From contig JBAQZZ010000058.1 of NCBI GenBank assembly GCA_049791475.1, forward strand, positions 1-64,000: DNA of 64,000 nt, read 5' to 3'. Source of the stretch: CAXBID01 sp049791475 (lineage in GTDB: Bacteria > Bacteroidota > Bacteroidia > Flavobacteriales > Flavobacteriaceae). Positions 50,881-61,900 of this stretch are shown one piece after another; position 1 is the first letter of the stretch, and each line of letters begins with the position of its first letter. The notes below the pieces were generated by a model. The model made no database searches. It was not told the DNA's origin and saw only the letters and a list, made by a program, of their open reading frames with translations. A program made the position numbers and the translations under genes.

Positions 50881-53800
50881 ATGAAAAACAAATTACTTAA
50901 AAAGCTTTTGCTTCCTATGGTTATGCTATTTGGAAGCTTTGTCTATGCGCAATCAGTATCAGGTGTTGTTTCTGATGCTTCAGGGCCGTTGCCAGGTGTA
51001 AATGTCATAGTAAAAGGAACAACAACAGGGTCAGTCACTAATTTTGATGGTGAATTTCAAATCAATGCAAATACTGGTGATAGACTAGTATTCTCATTTT
51101 TAGGTTATTTAACTAAAGAACTTGTAGTTACTGGAAACACGCTGAATGTAACCTTAGAAGAAGATGCCGCACAACTTGATGAAGTGGTTGTAATAGGTTA
51201 TGGTTCAACAACTGTAAAAGACGCTACTGGCTCTGTAGCATCAGTAAGATCTGGAGACTTTAATAAAGGCGTTATTGCATCACCAGAACAATTAATTCAA
51301 GGAAAAACAGCTGGTGTACAAATTTCGCAATCAAGTGGAGCACCAGGAGCTGCTGTTAATATTCGTATTAGAGGTACTGCCTCTATTAGATCAAACAACA
51401 ATCCGTTATTTGTTGTTGATGGTATTCCTTTGGCAGGAGATAATACTTCAGCCGATGGAGCAGATATCGGTTTTGGTTCAAGTGGAGCTTCTAACCCATT
51501 AAACTTTATAAACCCTAATGATATTGAAAGTATTAGTATTTTAAAGGATGCATCATCAACGGCTATTTATGGTTCAAGAGGTGCAAATGGGGTTGTAATT
51601 ATAACAACTAAATCTGGAAAAGGTGCTCAAGGTGATCGATTTGAGTATAATTCTACTGTAAGTGTATCAAAAGACCGTAAAAGGTATGATGTACTTAACA
51701 GAGATCAATTTCTTTCAGCTTATGCTTCTTATGACCCTCAAACAGGTATACCTACCCCAGGTGTCATTAATCGTGATCCATCTGGAGTCGATTATGGAGC
51801 TAACACAGATTGGCAGGATTATCTTTTAAGAACTGCGATTTCTAACAATCATAGTTTGGCTTACGCTAACTCTCATGAAAATGGTGATGTTAGAGCTACT
51901 TTTGGTTACGGATTGCAAAACGGGATCATTAGAAATTCTGGACTTGAAAGAATAACCGGAAGACTTAATGCAAATCATCGTTTTTTTGATAATAAATTAA
52001 AAATAGGTATTCAGACCAGTTTTTCTCAGGAAAATAATTTTGGACCAGGTTTAAGTGGTAGTGCTGGTTTTCGTGGTGATTTATTAGGAGCTGCATATTC
52101 AGCAAACCCAACATGGCCAACAGATCCTGATTTTGACGAAACAAATGGTCAAGCAAATCCTGCAACATTTTTTAGTTATGTAACTAGTGATACTAGAACA
52201 ACTAGATACTTATTAAATGGTTTTGCAGATTATCAGTTTACTCCTGAACTTTCTGGTAAAGTAAATCTAGGATATGATAAGTCAAATTCTAACAGAAATA
52301 TTGCTGCCAGTTCACTTGCAAACAATATAGGTGACGGTATATTTGGCGAGGGTAGAGCTTACCGTGGTGATGTTTTTACCAAAAATCAATTAATGGAAAT
52401 AACTTTAAACTATAATAAAGAGTTTGGAAATTCTAAACTAGATGTTTTAGCAGGTTATTCATATCAAAAATTTAATAGAAATGGTTTTGATTCTACAGGT
52501 TGGGGATTTAGCAATACTGGATTATCTGATATGTACCAAGATATGGCAGATGCTATTGATATAGTAGGTGCTGGAGTTACTGGTAGTTATCAACAATATG
52601 GATATACTTCTAGTGGCGTATTTGTAAATAGATTATTTCCTACACCTACAACGACAAACCAAGCGGGACCAAATGGTGTGCCAGTAAAATCACTGGCTGT
52701 TAATACTTATGATGTAACAGATGAAATTCAGTCTTATTTCGCTCGTGTTAATTACACTCTTGCTGATAAATATTTGTTTACTGCCACAGTTAGAGCAGAT
52801 GGCTCGTCTAAGTTTGGTGAATCAAACCAATATGGATATTTCCCTTCTGGAGCGGTTGCATGGAAAATTAACGAAGAAGATTTTATAGGAGATAATGTAT
52901 CAACTTTAAAATTAAGAGTGAGTGGTGGTATCACGGGTAATCAAGATGGTTTAGGCTATGGTAATTTTGTACAAAGAGAGCGTTATGAAGGAGCTGGGAT
53001 AGATAATGGTGGCGTTGTTAATGTTCCTGGATTACAAACAGTTTCTTTTCCAAATAGTGGTTTACGATGGGAGGAAACTATCTCTTATGGTGTAGGACTT
53101 GATTTTGGATTTAATAATGATCGCTTATCTGGTAGTATAGATGTGTATAGAAGAGAGACTAACGATTTATTGTTTAGAATAGATTCAGCTCAACCTGCAC
53201 CTCAACCTTTTGTTTTTACAAATTTAGATGCTACCTTATTAAATCAAGGTATTGAATTTGCTATAGATTATGATGTGATTGATCAAGAAGATTTAACTTG
53301 GAATCTTAATTTTAATGTGGCATATAACGAAAACGAATTACAAAATTTTGGAGGACTTATTCCAGCAGGTACTATTTATGGTCAAGGCTTATCACAAGCC
53401 TTCTCTCAGATTTTAGCTGGAGGACAACCTTTATTTTCTTATTTCGTGAGAGAGTTTGAAGGTTTTGATTCTAACGGTCAACCTATTGGTGATAACCAAA
53501 CATTTGTTGGAAAAAGTGCTTTACCAAATGTAACAGGAGGACTTTCTACTTCGGTTAATTATAAAAACTGGGATTTTTCAGCTTATTTTAACAGTCAATT
53601 TGGAGGTTATAATTATTTTAACACACAAAATGCTTTATTTACAGGAGGTTCAATATTTGGAGGACGAAATGTAACAACAGATGTACCTACTAACGGAGAG
53701 TCAGGAATAGCTGAAGCAGCGGTTTCAACACGTTTCTTATATAAAAGTGATTTTGTTCGTTTACAAAACGCAACACTTGGATACAATTTCAACTTAAAAG

Positions 53801-54003
53801 AAGGTGCGGCTTTTACTAATTTAAGAATTTTTGTAAATGGGCAAAACTTATTTGTTATAACTGATTATCCAGGTTTAGACCCTGAGGTAAACACAGCACC
53901 AAATGCAGATAATCTATTAAACGGGTTGCCAACAGCTGGTATTGACTACGCAGCTTATCCAAACCCAAGAACTATTACTTTTGGACTTAATGCACAATTT
54001 TAA
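50881..54003 (+). CDS. SusC-like TonB-dependent outer-membrane receptor
   Basis: This is an outer-membrane importer of glycans or oligosaccharides that works with SusD and TonB. The 1040 residues give a signal peptide (GSFVYAQ at about 18-24), a CarboxypepD_reg-like domain (SGVVSDASGPLPGVNVIVKG, about 28-100), and a TonB-box/plug start DEVVVIGYGSTTVKDATGSV. Plug motifs IRIRGTASIRSNNNPLFVVDGIPL and NDIESISILKDASSTAIYGSRGANGVVII follow. The C-terminal beta-barrel ends in an aromatic residue (FGLNAQF). The adjacent GH32 operon suggests fructan-derived substrate. SusD starts 11 bp after its stop. Confidence 0.95.
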   Translation: MKNKLLKKLLLPMVMLFGSFVYAQSVSGVVSDASGPLPGVNVIVKGTTTGSVTNFDGEFQINANTGDRLVFSFLGYLTKELVVTGNTLNVTLEEDAAQLDEVVVIGYGSTTVKDATGSVASVRSGDFNKGVIASPEQLIQGKTAGVQISQSSGAPGAAVNIRIRGTASIRSNNNPLFVVDGIPLAGDNTSADGADIGFGSSGASNPLNFINPNDIESISILKDASSTAIYGSRGANGVVIITTKSGKGAQGDRFEYNSTVSVSKDRKRYDVLNRDQFLSAYASYDPQTGIPTPGVINRDPSGVDYGANTDWQDYLLRTAISNNHSLAYANSHENGDVRATFGYGLQNGIIRNSGLERITGRLNANHRFFDNKLKIGIQTSFSQENNFGPGLSGSAGFRGDLLGAAYSANPTWPTDPDFDETNGQANPATFFSYVTSDTRTTRYLLNGFADYQFTPELSGKVNLGYDKSNSNRNIAASSLANNIGDGIFGEGRAYRGDVFTKNQLMEITLNYNKEFGNSKLDVLAGYSYQKFNRNGFDSTGWGFSNTGLSDMYQDMADAIDIVGAGVTGSYQQYGYTSSGVFVNRLFPTPTTTNQAGPNGVPVKSLAVNTYDVTDEIQSYFARVNYTLADKYLFTATVRADGSSKFGESNQYGYFPSGAVAWKINEEDFIGDNVSTLKLRVSGGITGNQDGLGYGNFVQRERYEGAGIDNGGVVNVPGLQTVSFPNSGLRWEETISYGVGLDFGFNNDRLSGSIDVYRRETNDLLFRIDSAQPAPQPFVFTNLDATLLNQGIEFAIDYDVIDQEDLTWNLNFNVAYNENELQNFGGLIPAGTIYGQGLSQAFSQILAGGQPLFSYFVREFEGFDSNGQPIGDNQTFVGKSALPNVTGGLSTSVNYKNWDFSAYFNSQFGGYNYFNTQNALFTGGSIFGGRNVTTDVPTNGESGIAEAAVSTRFLYKSDFVRLQNATLGYNFNLKEGAAFTNLRIFVNGQNLFVITDYPGLDPEVNTAPNADNLLNGLPTAGIDYAAYPNPRTITFGLNAQF

Positions 54004-54014
54004 AAAAAAAGAAA

Positions 54015-55604
54015 ATGAAAAAAAGAACAATTAAAATGAAAACAAATTTGTTATATGTATGTATAGCATTATTTGCAATGTCATGTACCAATCTTGATTT
54101 GATTGTTGATGATTCGATCATCGCTGAATCCACTGATGGTGGTTTTACAGGAGTAGCAGACGCTCAGAGCTCTTTAGATAACCTTTATAATGCCATACGT
54201 GGGCAAATGGAACCACAAGATGGTTATTATGCGCTAGCTGAAGTATCCACTGATGAATTACTAATTCCAACAAGAGGAACAGACTGGGGTGATAATGGTA
54301 TTTGGAGAGTATTACATACTCATACTTGGCCAGCATCTCACCAATATGTATTAAACGTATGGAATGCATTTAATTCGGATATATTTTTAGCAAATCAAAT
54401 TATTGATTCTAGAAGTACTACCAATAGAACAGATCAAGTCGTTGCTGAAGCAAAATTTTTAAGAGCTTACAGCATGTGGATTATTTTAGACCTTTATGGT
54501 CAAGTACCTTTTAGAGAAGTTGATGAAGGACCTTCTATTGACCCAAAAGTTTTAACTAGTGCTGAAGCTTTAGCTTTTATTTTGCAAGATATTGAAGATG
54601 CAATGGCTAATTTACCTACAATAGGACCTGCAGGTACAACAAATAGAGCAAGTAAAGCTGCTGCTAATTTTTTAAAGGCTAGAGTATTATTAAATGCAGG
54701 TATTTATAGAGGCGAAGGAGCACCTAATGCTTCAGATATGCCTGGGGTTATAGCTGCGGTTGATGCGATTACAGCAGATGGGTTTGCTTTGCAAGGAGGC
54801 TATTTTGATTTATTTAACGGAACAGCCAATACAGAACGTGTGTTTTATACTACGGCTGGGACAGGAAACAGAATGTGGGGTGGTTTGCATTACAATCAAC
54901 TTGCCCCTGACCAAGCAGGAGGCTGGAACGGATTTACAACCTTAGGTGCTTTTTATGATTCATTTGAAAGTAATGGTAACGATTCTGGTAATTACGCAGG
55001 TTCTCAAGAAGAACGTAGAGGTTGGGTGCCAGATGCAACAACTACAACCCCTGAGAACTTAGGGTTTTTCTATGGGTTTGGTATAGGTCAACAATATGGT
55101 TATACATATGAAGATGGTGTTATTAATGGAGGACCATTTGCTTATGAAGCAAGAGCGAGTAAACCACTAGTGTATACTAAAGAACTTCCTGGATTAGTAG
55201 GTAATAATGATGTTTCAGGAATACGTGTATTAAAATATCACCCGTCTAATGGAGGGTTTTATGGAGGACTTTTACTTTTTAGATACGCAGATGCTTACTT
55301 AATGAAAGCGGAAGCTATGATGCGTAGTGGAGGTGATGCTACCGCTATGGTAAATACTTTGAGAACTCTTAGAGGTGCTGCACCACTAGGAAGTGTTACT
55401 GAAAGTGATATGCTGGCAGAACGTGGTAGAGAATTGTATATAGAAATGGTAAGACGTACTGATTTAATACGTTTTGGTAAATTTACTACTGAATATGAAT
55501 TTATGGATTCTGCTGCGGTTGGAGATGAAACTAAAAATTTATTCCCAATTCCAGCAAATGCATTATTATCAAATCCAAATTTAATACAAAACCCAGGATA
55601 CTAA
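54015..55604 (+). CDS. SusD/RagB-like surface glycan-binding lipoprotein
   Basis: This outer-membrane lipoprotein of 529 residues closes over the SusC channel and binds the glycan. The lipobox is FAMSC (Cys at about 24). TPR-like N-terminal helices hold AQSSLDNLYNAIRGQME, VVAEAKFLRAYSMWIILDLYGQVPF and ASKAAANFLKARVLLNAG. The SusD C-terminal pattern is RYADAYLMKAEAMMRSGG and ERGRELYIEMVRRTDLIRFGKF, ending NLFPIPANALLSNPNLIQNPGY. The pair with SusC is complete. A terminator follows the gene. Confidence 0.95.
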   Translation: MKKRTIKMKTNLLYVCIALFAMSCTNLDLIVDDSIIAESTDGGFTGVADAQSSLDNLYNAIRGQMEPQDGYYALAEVSTDELLIPTRGTDWGDNGIWRVLHTHTWPASHQYVLNVWNAFNSDIFLANQIIDSRSTTNRTDQVVAEAKFLRAYSMWIILDLYGQVPFREVDEGPSIDPKVLTSAEALAFILQDIEDAMANLPTIGPAGTTNRASKAAANFLKARVLLNAGIYRGEGAPNASDMPGVIAAVDAITADGFALQGGYFDLFNGTANTERVFYTTAGTGNRMWGGLHYNQLAPDQAGGWNGFTTLGAFYDSFESNGNDSGNYAGSQEERRGWVPDATTTTPENLGFFYGFGIGQQYGYTYEDGVINGGPFAYEARASKPLVYTKELPGLVGNNDVSGIRVLKYHPSNGGFYGGLLLFRYADAYLMKAEAMMRSGGDATAMVNTLRTLRGAAPLGSVTESDMLAERGRELYIEMVRRTDLIRFGKFTTEYEFMDSAAVGDETKNLFPIPANALLSNPNLIQNPGY

Positions 55605-55629
55605 TAATTATTTTATTAATAGATATTTT

Positions 55630-55657
55630 CAAAGAGGGTTTTTTAAAGCCCTCTTTG
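55630..55657 (+). terminator. Terminator after susD
   Basis: CAAAGAGGG/CCCTCTTTG is a perfect 9-bp stem with a 10-nt loop, followed by TTTAT. It separates susCD from the FG-GAP genes at least in part. Confidence 0.85.
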
Positions 55658-55687
55658 TTTATTTAACATGAATCTTGGGTATCTTTA
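55654..55687 (+). promoter_or_regulatory. Possible promoter of the FG-GAP gene run
   Basis: TTTG (55654-55657), a 22-nt spacer and TATCTTTA (55680-55687) lie 4 bp before the ATG. This would give a leaderless or very short leader transcript. The -7 box deviates in its last base. Confidence 0.3.
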
Positions 55688-55691
55688 ATCC

Positions 55692-58600
55692 ATGCAAAAA
55701 ATAAAATATTATATAGTATTACTTGCTATTTTCACTTCATGTAAAAAAAGCGAAAATGTATTATTTACTTCGCTAAGCAGTAAAACAACCCATATAGATT
55801 TCCAAAACAGACTTACAAGTAAGCCTGATTTAAATATCTTAAATTATTTATATTTTTATAATGGCTCAGGTGTTTCAGTAGGCGATTTTAATAATGATGG
55901 ACTGAGTGATTTATATTTTACGGCGAATCAAACCCCTGATAAATTATATATAAATAAGGGTGATTTCAAATTTGAAGATGCTACTTTAATATCTGGGATA
56001 GATAATACCTCAAATTGGACTACGGGTTCTACCGTTGTTGATATTAATAATGACGGTCTTTTAGATATTTATATATGTAGACTGGGTAGTTATTCGGGTA
56101 TTGAAAGTCATAATTTATTATATGTTAATCAAGGATTAAAGAATGGAGTTCCTTTTTTTAAAGAATCTGCTTCTGATTATGGATTAGATATAAAAAGTTT
56201 CGCGACCCAATCTGTTTTTTTTGATTACGACCAAGATTCTGATTTGGATATGTTTTTGTTAAACCATTCTATCCATCCTAATTCTAATTACGGAAAAGGC
56301 AAATCAAGAATGCAAGCTGATAGTTTAGCAGGTGATAGATTATATGAAAATGTTGAAGGAAAATTTGTTGACGTTAGTATAAATGCTGGAATTTTTCAAG
56401 GTAAAATTGGATATGGTTTAGGAGTTTCTATAAGCGATATAAACAATGATGGTTATCCTGATATTTATGTTGGGAATGATTTTTTCGAAAACGATTATTT
56501 ATATATAAATCAAAAAGATAAGTCGTTTAAAGATATAATTTCAAGTAATAAAACCCAATTGGGGCATACGTCTCATTTTTCCATGGGTAATTCTATTAGT
56601 GATATTAATAACGATGGTTATACAGACATTATATCATTGGATATGCTTCCTGAAAATTTGAAAACATATAAAACCTCTGGTTTAGAATATCCTTACCAAA
56701 TGTATGAGTTTTATTTAAAAAATGGTTATTCACCTCAATTTATGCAAAACACATTGCACATAAATAACGGGAATGGTAGTTTTAGTGAAACAGCCCATTT
56801 AAGTGGTATGGCGGCAACAGAATGGTCATGGAGTCCAATTGTGTGCGATTTAGATAATGATAGCAATAAAGATATTTATATAACTAACGGTATTTTAGGT
56901 GCTACCAATGATATGGATTTTATTAATTTCATTTCCAATGAAAATATTCAAAAGCAACTGGGAAAGAATATGTCCGATAAGGATTTAGCCTTAGCAAATG
57001 AAATCCCACCAAAGAAAGTTAAAAATTATATTTATCGAAATAACGGTGATAATACCTTTGAAAATAATACCGAATTGTGGGCTAATCAAAAGGAATCCTA
57101 CAGTAATGGTGGCGTATATGCAGACCTTGATAATGATGGTGATTTAGATTTGGTAATTAATAATATTAATGAGCCTGCATATATTTTAAAAAATAATTCA
57201 GAAAAATTTACTCCTAATAACAACTACTTGAAGGTTAAATTTGGAGGGCCCGATAAAAATAAATTTGGAATTGGCGCAAAAGTAAAAATATATATTGGCT
57301 CTAAAATACTCACGGAAGAAAATTACACAACTAAAGGATACTTATCATCAGTTGAACCTAAACTTAATTTTGGACTTGGTGAGATTTCTGTGATAGACTC
57401 TTTAGAAGTTATTTGGTCAAACGGCGAATATCAAACCCTAAAAGATATTTCAGTAAATAAAGAAATTGAAGTAGATTTTATAAATGCTTCTGGAAATTAT
57501 TTCAAAAATAAACAACTCAATAGCTCCAGTTCTTTTCTTGTTAATTCTGAACCTTTGATTAATTTTAAACATAATGATCCTATTTCCATTGAATTTAATA
57601 GAGACCCATTAATTCCTTATGCTAGTACAAATTTAGGACCTCAAACTTCGGTTGGCGATATCAATAATGATGGCTTAGATGATATTTTTATTTGTGGGGC
57701 AAAAGCACAAAGTAGTCGATTATTTGTACAGAAAGAAAATGCTCAGTTTGAATCTCTCAATGAGGAGTTATTTAATCAAGACGCTATTAATGAAGATGTA
57801 AGTAGCACCTTTTTTGATGCAAATTTAGATGGGCTTATTGATATTTTAGTGGTAAGTGGTGGTAACGAATTTAAATATGGCAAACCATTAAGCCCTAGAT
57901 TGTATTTAAACAATGGGGATGAATTTGTAAAGGATAGTATTCAATTTAAAAACATTGAAATTAATGCTTCAAAAGTAATGACTGTTGATATTGATAACGA
58001 TGGCGATTTAGATGTTTCTATAACTTCAAACCTCATTCCATGGCAGTTTGGAAAAACGCCAAAGCAATATATTTTTAAAAATGATGGAAAAGGTTCATTT
58101 ACAAATGTTAGTGAAACTTATGCAAAAGAACTTCAGGACATAGGAAATGTGCAAGATATTATTTGGGTGGATATTAATAACGATTTATTTGCTGATGCCA
58201 TAGTTTGCGGTTATTGGATGCCAATTTCTATACTTTTAAATAATGGTAAAAAGTTAACATTACAAAAAAACAACAAGCTTCAAGAAACCAATGGCTGGTG
58301 GAATACTATAAAAATTGCAGATTTTGATAACGATGGTGATTTAGACTTAGTTGCAGGAAATTGGGGGCTTAACACAAGGCTAAAAGCATCGAAAGAACAA
58401 CCCATAACCCTATATAGCAACGATTTTGATGACAATGGTAATATTGATCCTATTATCACTTATTATTATGAAGGGCAAGAAACGCCATTTTCCTCAAAAG
58501 ATGAGTTAGTAAAACAACTTCCTTTTCTAAATAAAAAATTCTTAAGCTATAAAGATTTTGCTGATGCTTCGTTTTCTGAGTTACTGCCTCATAAAAAAAT

Positions 58601-58994
58601 AAATGAAGCTTATAAAAAACAAGTATTTGAGCTTACAAGTTGTTACTATGAAAATCTTGGAGATAATACCTTTAAAAAGCATATATTGCCTTTGATGACG
58701 CAAGTTTCTTCTGTAAATTCTATTGCTGTTGATGATTTCAACAATGATGGTTATTTAGACTTATTTTTAACAGGTAATAACTATGATATTAGTACACAAT
58801 TAGGTAAATTAGATGCCTCACATGGAGCTATTTTACTGAATAATAAAGAAGGGTTTTTTATGCTCCAAAAAAATCAAACATTTGATGTATCTGGGCCAGC
58901 TAGAGATATTCAAAAAATTAAGGTTAGTAATGAAATTTACTACATAATTTCCATTAATAACAATACGCCAATTTTTTTAAAGAAAAATAAATGA
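55692..58994 (+). CDS. FG-GAP/ASPIC-UnbV (CRTAC1-like) lipoprotein, first of three
   Basis: This is a large surface lipoprotein of 1100 residues; the lipobox is IFTSC (Cys17). Two regions of FG-GAP/VCBS repeats with calcium-type D-x-N-x-D-G-x-x-D loops (for example DFNNDGLSDLYF, DINNDGLLDIYIC, DLDNDGDLDLVI) form a probable beta-propeller pair. An ASPIC/UnbV-like segment (about 510-597: FGIGAKVKIYIG, LSSVEPKLNFGLG, IDSLEVIWSNGE) lies between them. FG-GAP proteins bind glycans, proteins or calcium; the ligand is unknown. It follows susD after a terminator, and its end overlaps the next gene by 4 bp (ATGA). Confidence 0.9.
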   Translation: MQKIKYYIVLLAIFTSCKKSENVLFTSLSSKTTHIDFQNRLTSKPDLNILNYLYFYNGSGVSVGDFNNDGLSDLYFTANQTPDKLYINKGDFKFEDATLISGIDNTSNWTTGSTVVDINNDGLLDIYICRLGSYSGIESHNLLYVNQGLKNGVPFFKESASDYGLDIKSFATQSVFFDYDQDSDLDMFLLNHSIHPNSNYGKGKSRMQADSLAGDRLYENVEGKFVDVSINAGIFQGKIGYGLGVSISDINNDGYPDIYVGNDFFENDYLYINQKDKSFKDIISSNKTQLGHTSHFSMGNSISDINNDGYTDIISLDMLPENLKTYKTSGLEYPYQMYEFYLKNGYSPQFMQNTLHINNGNGSFSETAHLSGMAATEWSWSPIVCDLDNDSNKDIYITNGILGATNDMDFINFISNENIQKQLGKNMSDKDLALANEIPPKKVKNYIYRNNGDNTFENNTELWANQKESYSNGGVYADLDNDGDLDLVINNINEPAYILKNNSEKFTPNNNYLKVKFGGPDKNKFGIGAKVKIYIGSKILTEENYTTKGYLSSVEPKLNFGLGEISVIDSLEVIWSNGEYQTLKDISVNKEIEVDFINASGNYFKNKQLNSSSSFLVNSEPLINFKHNDPISIEFNRDPLIPYASTNLGPQTSVGDINNDGLDDIFICGAKAQSSRLFVQKENAQFESLNEELFNQDAINEDVSSTFFDANLDGLIDILVVSGGNEFKYGKPLSPRLYLNNGDEFVKDSIQFKNIEINASKVMTVDIDNDGDLDVSITSNLIPWQFGKTPKQYIFKNDGKGSFTNVSETYAKELQDIGNVQDIIWVDINNDLFADAIVCGYWMPISILLNNGKKLTLQKNNKLQETNGWWNTIKIADFDNDGDLDLVAGNWGLNTRLKASKEQPITLYSNDFDDNGNIDPIITYYYEGQETPFSSKDELVKQLPFLNKKFLSYKDFADASFSELLPHKKINEAYKKQVFELTSCYYENLGDNTFKKHILPLMTQVSSVNSIAVDDFNNDGYLDLFLTGNNYDISTQLGKLDASHGAILLNNKEGFFMLQKNQTFDVSGPARDIQKIKVSNEIYYIISINNNTPIFLKKNK

Positions 58995-61900
58995 GATTGC
59001 ATTCAAAATTGAGCCGCATTCTATTGACAATTATACTCGTGATTTTTGTCAATTCTTGTAATTCTGAAAAGAAAGAAAAACAAATTTCTGATAATACTAA
59101 CAAAACGTTATTTACACTTACAAACCCAGAAGATAACGGAATTGATTTTACCAATGCGGTTGTAAATCAAAAGGACATGAACATTTTTAAATATCGAAAC
59201 TTCTATAATGGTGGTGGTGTAGCTATAGGCGATATTAATAATGATGGGCTTTCAGATGTGTATCTAACGGCAAATATGGGTGAAAATAAATTGTATTTAA
59301 ATAAAGGCGGTTTTAAATTCGAGGATATTTCGCAATCAGCTGGTGTTACAGGAAAAAAACCATGGAGTACAGGAGTTGTTATGGTTGATATTAATGGTGA
59401 TGGTTTTTTAGATATTTATGTGTGTAACGCAGGTAATATGGAGGCTGATAACCATGATAATGAGTTGTTTATTAATAATGGAGATTTAACTTTTACTGAA
59501 AAAGCAAAAGAATACAATTTAGCAAGATCGGGCTTCACTATCCATGCTTCATTTTTTGATTATGATAAAGATGGAGATTTAGATGCCTATATTTTAAATA
59601 ACAGCAATATTCCTGTTAATACTCTGGGATACGCAGAACAAAGAGATAAAAGAGCGGAAAATTGGGAGAATATTCCAGAAATATTTAGAGGCGTTGGTGA
59701 TATGCTATTAAGAAATGACAATGGGTATTTTACAGATGTAAGCGATGAAGCTGGAATTTACGGTAGTTTAATAGGCTTTGGTTTAGGTGTTATGGTAAGT
59801 GATATTAATGGAGATTTGTATCCAGATATTTATGTTACTAACGATTTTTATGAACGTGATTACCTGTATATAAATAATCAAGATGGAACTTTCTCAGAAA
59901 AAATAAAAGACTGGGCGCCTCACATCAATATTTCTGCTATGGGAATAGATATGGCAGATATTAATAATGATGGTGATATTGATGTTTTTGTAACTGATAT
60001 GCTTCCCGAAAGTGATAAACGAATAAAAACGGTCATGGAGTTTGAAGGCTATAATATCTTCAAGTTAAAACAAGGAAAAGACTTCTATCAGCAATATATT
60101 CAAAATTCATTACAGCTAAATAATGGAAATAATTCCTTTTCTGAAATAGCAAATTTTAGTGGTGTTTCTGCAACCGATTGGAGTTGGGCCGGACTAATTT
60201 TTGATATGGATAATGACGGGCTACGAGATATTTTTGTTACCAACGGCATTAACCATGATCTTACCGATTTAGATTTCATGGATTTTTTCGCCAATGATAT
60301 TTTGCATAATATGGTATTAACTGGCCATAAAGAAGATATTGATTCTATTATTAATAAAATGCCCATTAAGCCACAATCAAATTATGCTTTTAAAAATAAT
60401 GGCAATCTTACTTTTAGTAATGCAGAAAAAGACTGGGGTTTTGAAACACCTACTATGTCCAACGGTGTTGCGTACGGAGATTTAGATAATGACGGAGATT
60501 TAGATTTAGTGGTTAATAATGTTAATATGAAGTCGTTTGTATATAAAAACAACAGCGAATCTCAAACTTCAAACAATTACATAAAATTAAAACTTAATGG
60601 GAATACACCTAATAATTTTGCTATTGGAAGTAAAGTGAAAATACATTCTAAAGGCACTGTTATTGTACAAGAGTTGATGCCTTCTAGAGGTTTTCAATCT
60701 TCCATGGATTATATTATGAATATTGGAATTGGTGATGTAACTACTATAGATTCTTTACGCATTATCTGGCCAAATGATAAAACTCAAAAGCTTGCAAATA
60801 TTAAGGCAAATCAGCAAATTACCTTGTCTCAATCAGACGCTATAGACATTTATAAACCCTTTAAACAAGGTGCTCAAAAAACATTATTTCAAGAAATACC
60901 AAATAATACATTATTAACCCATACTGAAAATAACTATTCTGATTTCGACTATGAAGGATTAATATCTAAAATGTTATCTCAAGAAGGGCCAGCTATGGCA
61001 ATTGGCGATGTTAATAATGATGGGAATGAAGATGTTTTTATAGGTGGAGGATTAAAAGAATCAGGTGTTATATATTTAAATTCTGGAGATGGAAAAATGA
61101 ATCCATCAACCCCAAAAGAATTTTTAAAAGACGCAAAATATGAAGATACAGCTGCCTCATTTTTTGATGCAGATGGTGATAAAGATTTAGATTTGATGGT
61201 TGGATCTGGAGGTAATGAGGTTGGACAAGAAAAAAATTACATCACTAGATTATACATAAACGATGGTAATGGAAACTTTAAAAAGGCATTAAATGTTCTC
61301 CCAAGTACTAGAAATAATATTTCAGTTATTAGCGCAAATGATTACGATAATGACGGCGATATAGATGTTTTTGTAGGTTCCAGAAGTGTTGTTGGAACTT
61401 ATGGTGTTAATCCAAATCACTTACTACTTATAAACGATGGTAAAGGGGTTTTTACTGATGGAACAGAGCGTTACGCCTATAACTTGAAGGATGCAGGAAT
61501 GGTAACTGGTGCTGTGTGGGCTGATATTGATAATGATAGTAAAAAGGATCTAATTACGGTTTCGGAATGGGATACTCCAAAAATATATTTGAATAATGGA
61601 AAGCAGCTAATTAAGTTAGAATCTAGTTTAGACCATGTTTATGGCATGTGGAATGTAATTGAAGCTGCTGATTTGGATAAAGATGGTGATTTAGATTTGG
61701 TAATAGGAAACCAAGGTACAAACACTTTTTACAAAGCTTCCAAAGATAGCCCAATGAAATTATGGGTTAACGATTTTGATGATAATGGCACTATTGAGCA
61801 AATTACAACTCAGTTTAAAGATGGGAAAGATTACCCCATATTAATGAAAAAAGAGTTAACGGGTCAAATGGTAAAACTTAAAAAGCAAAACCTAAAAGCT

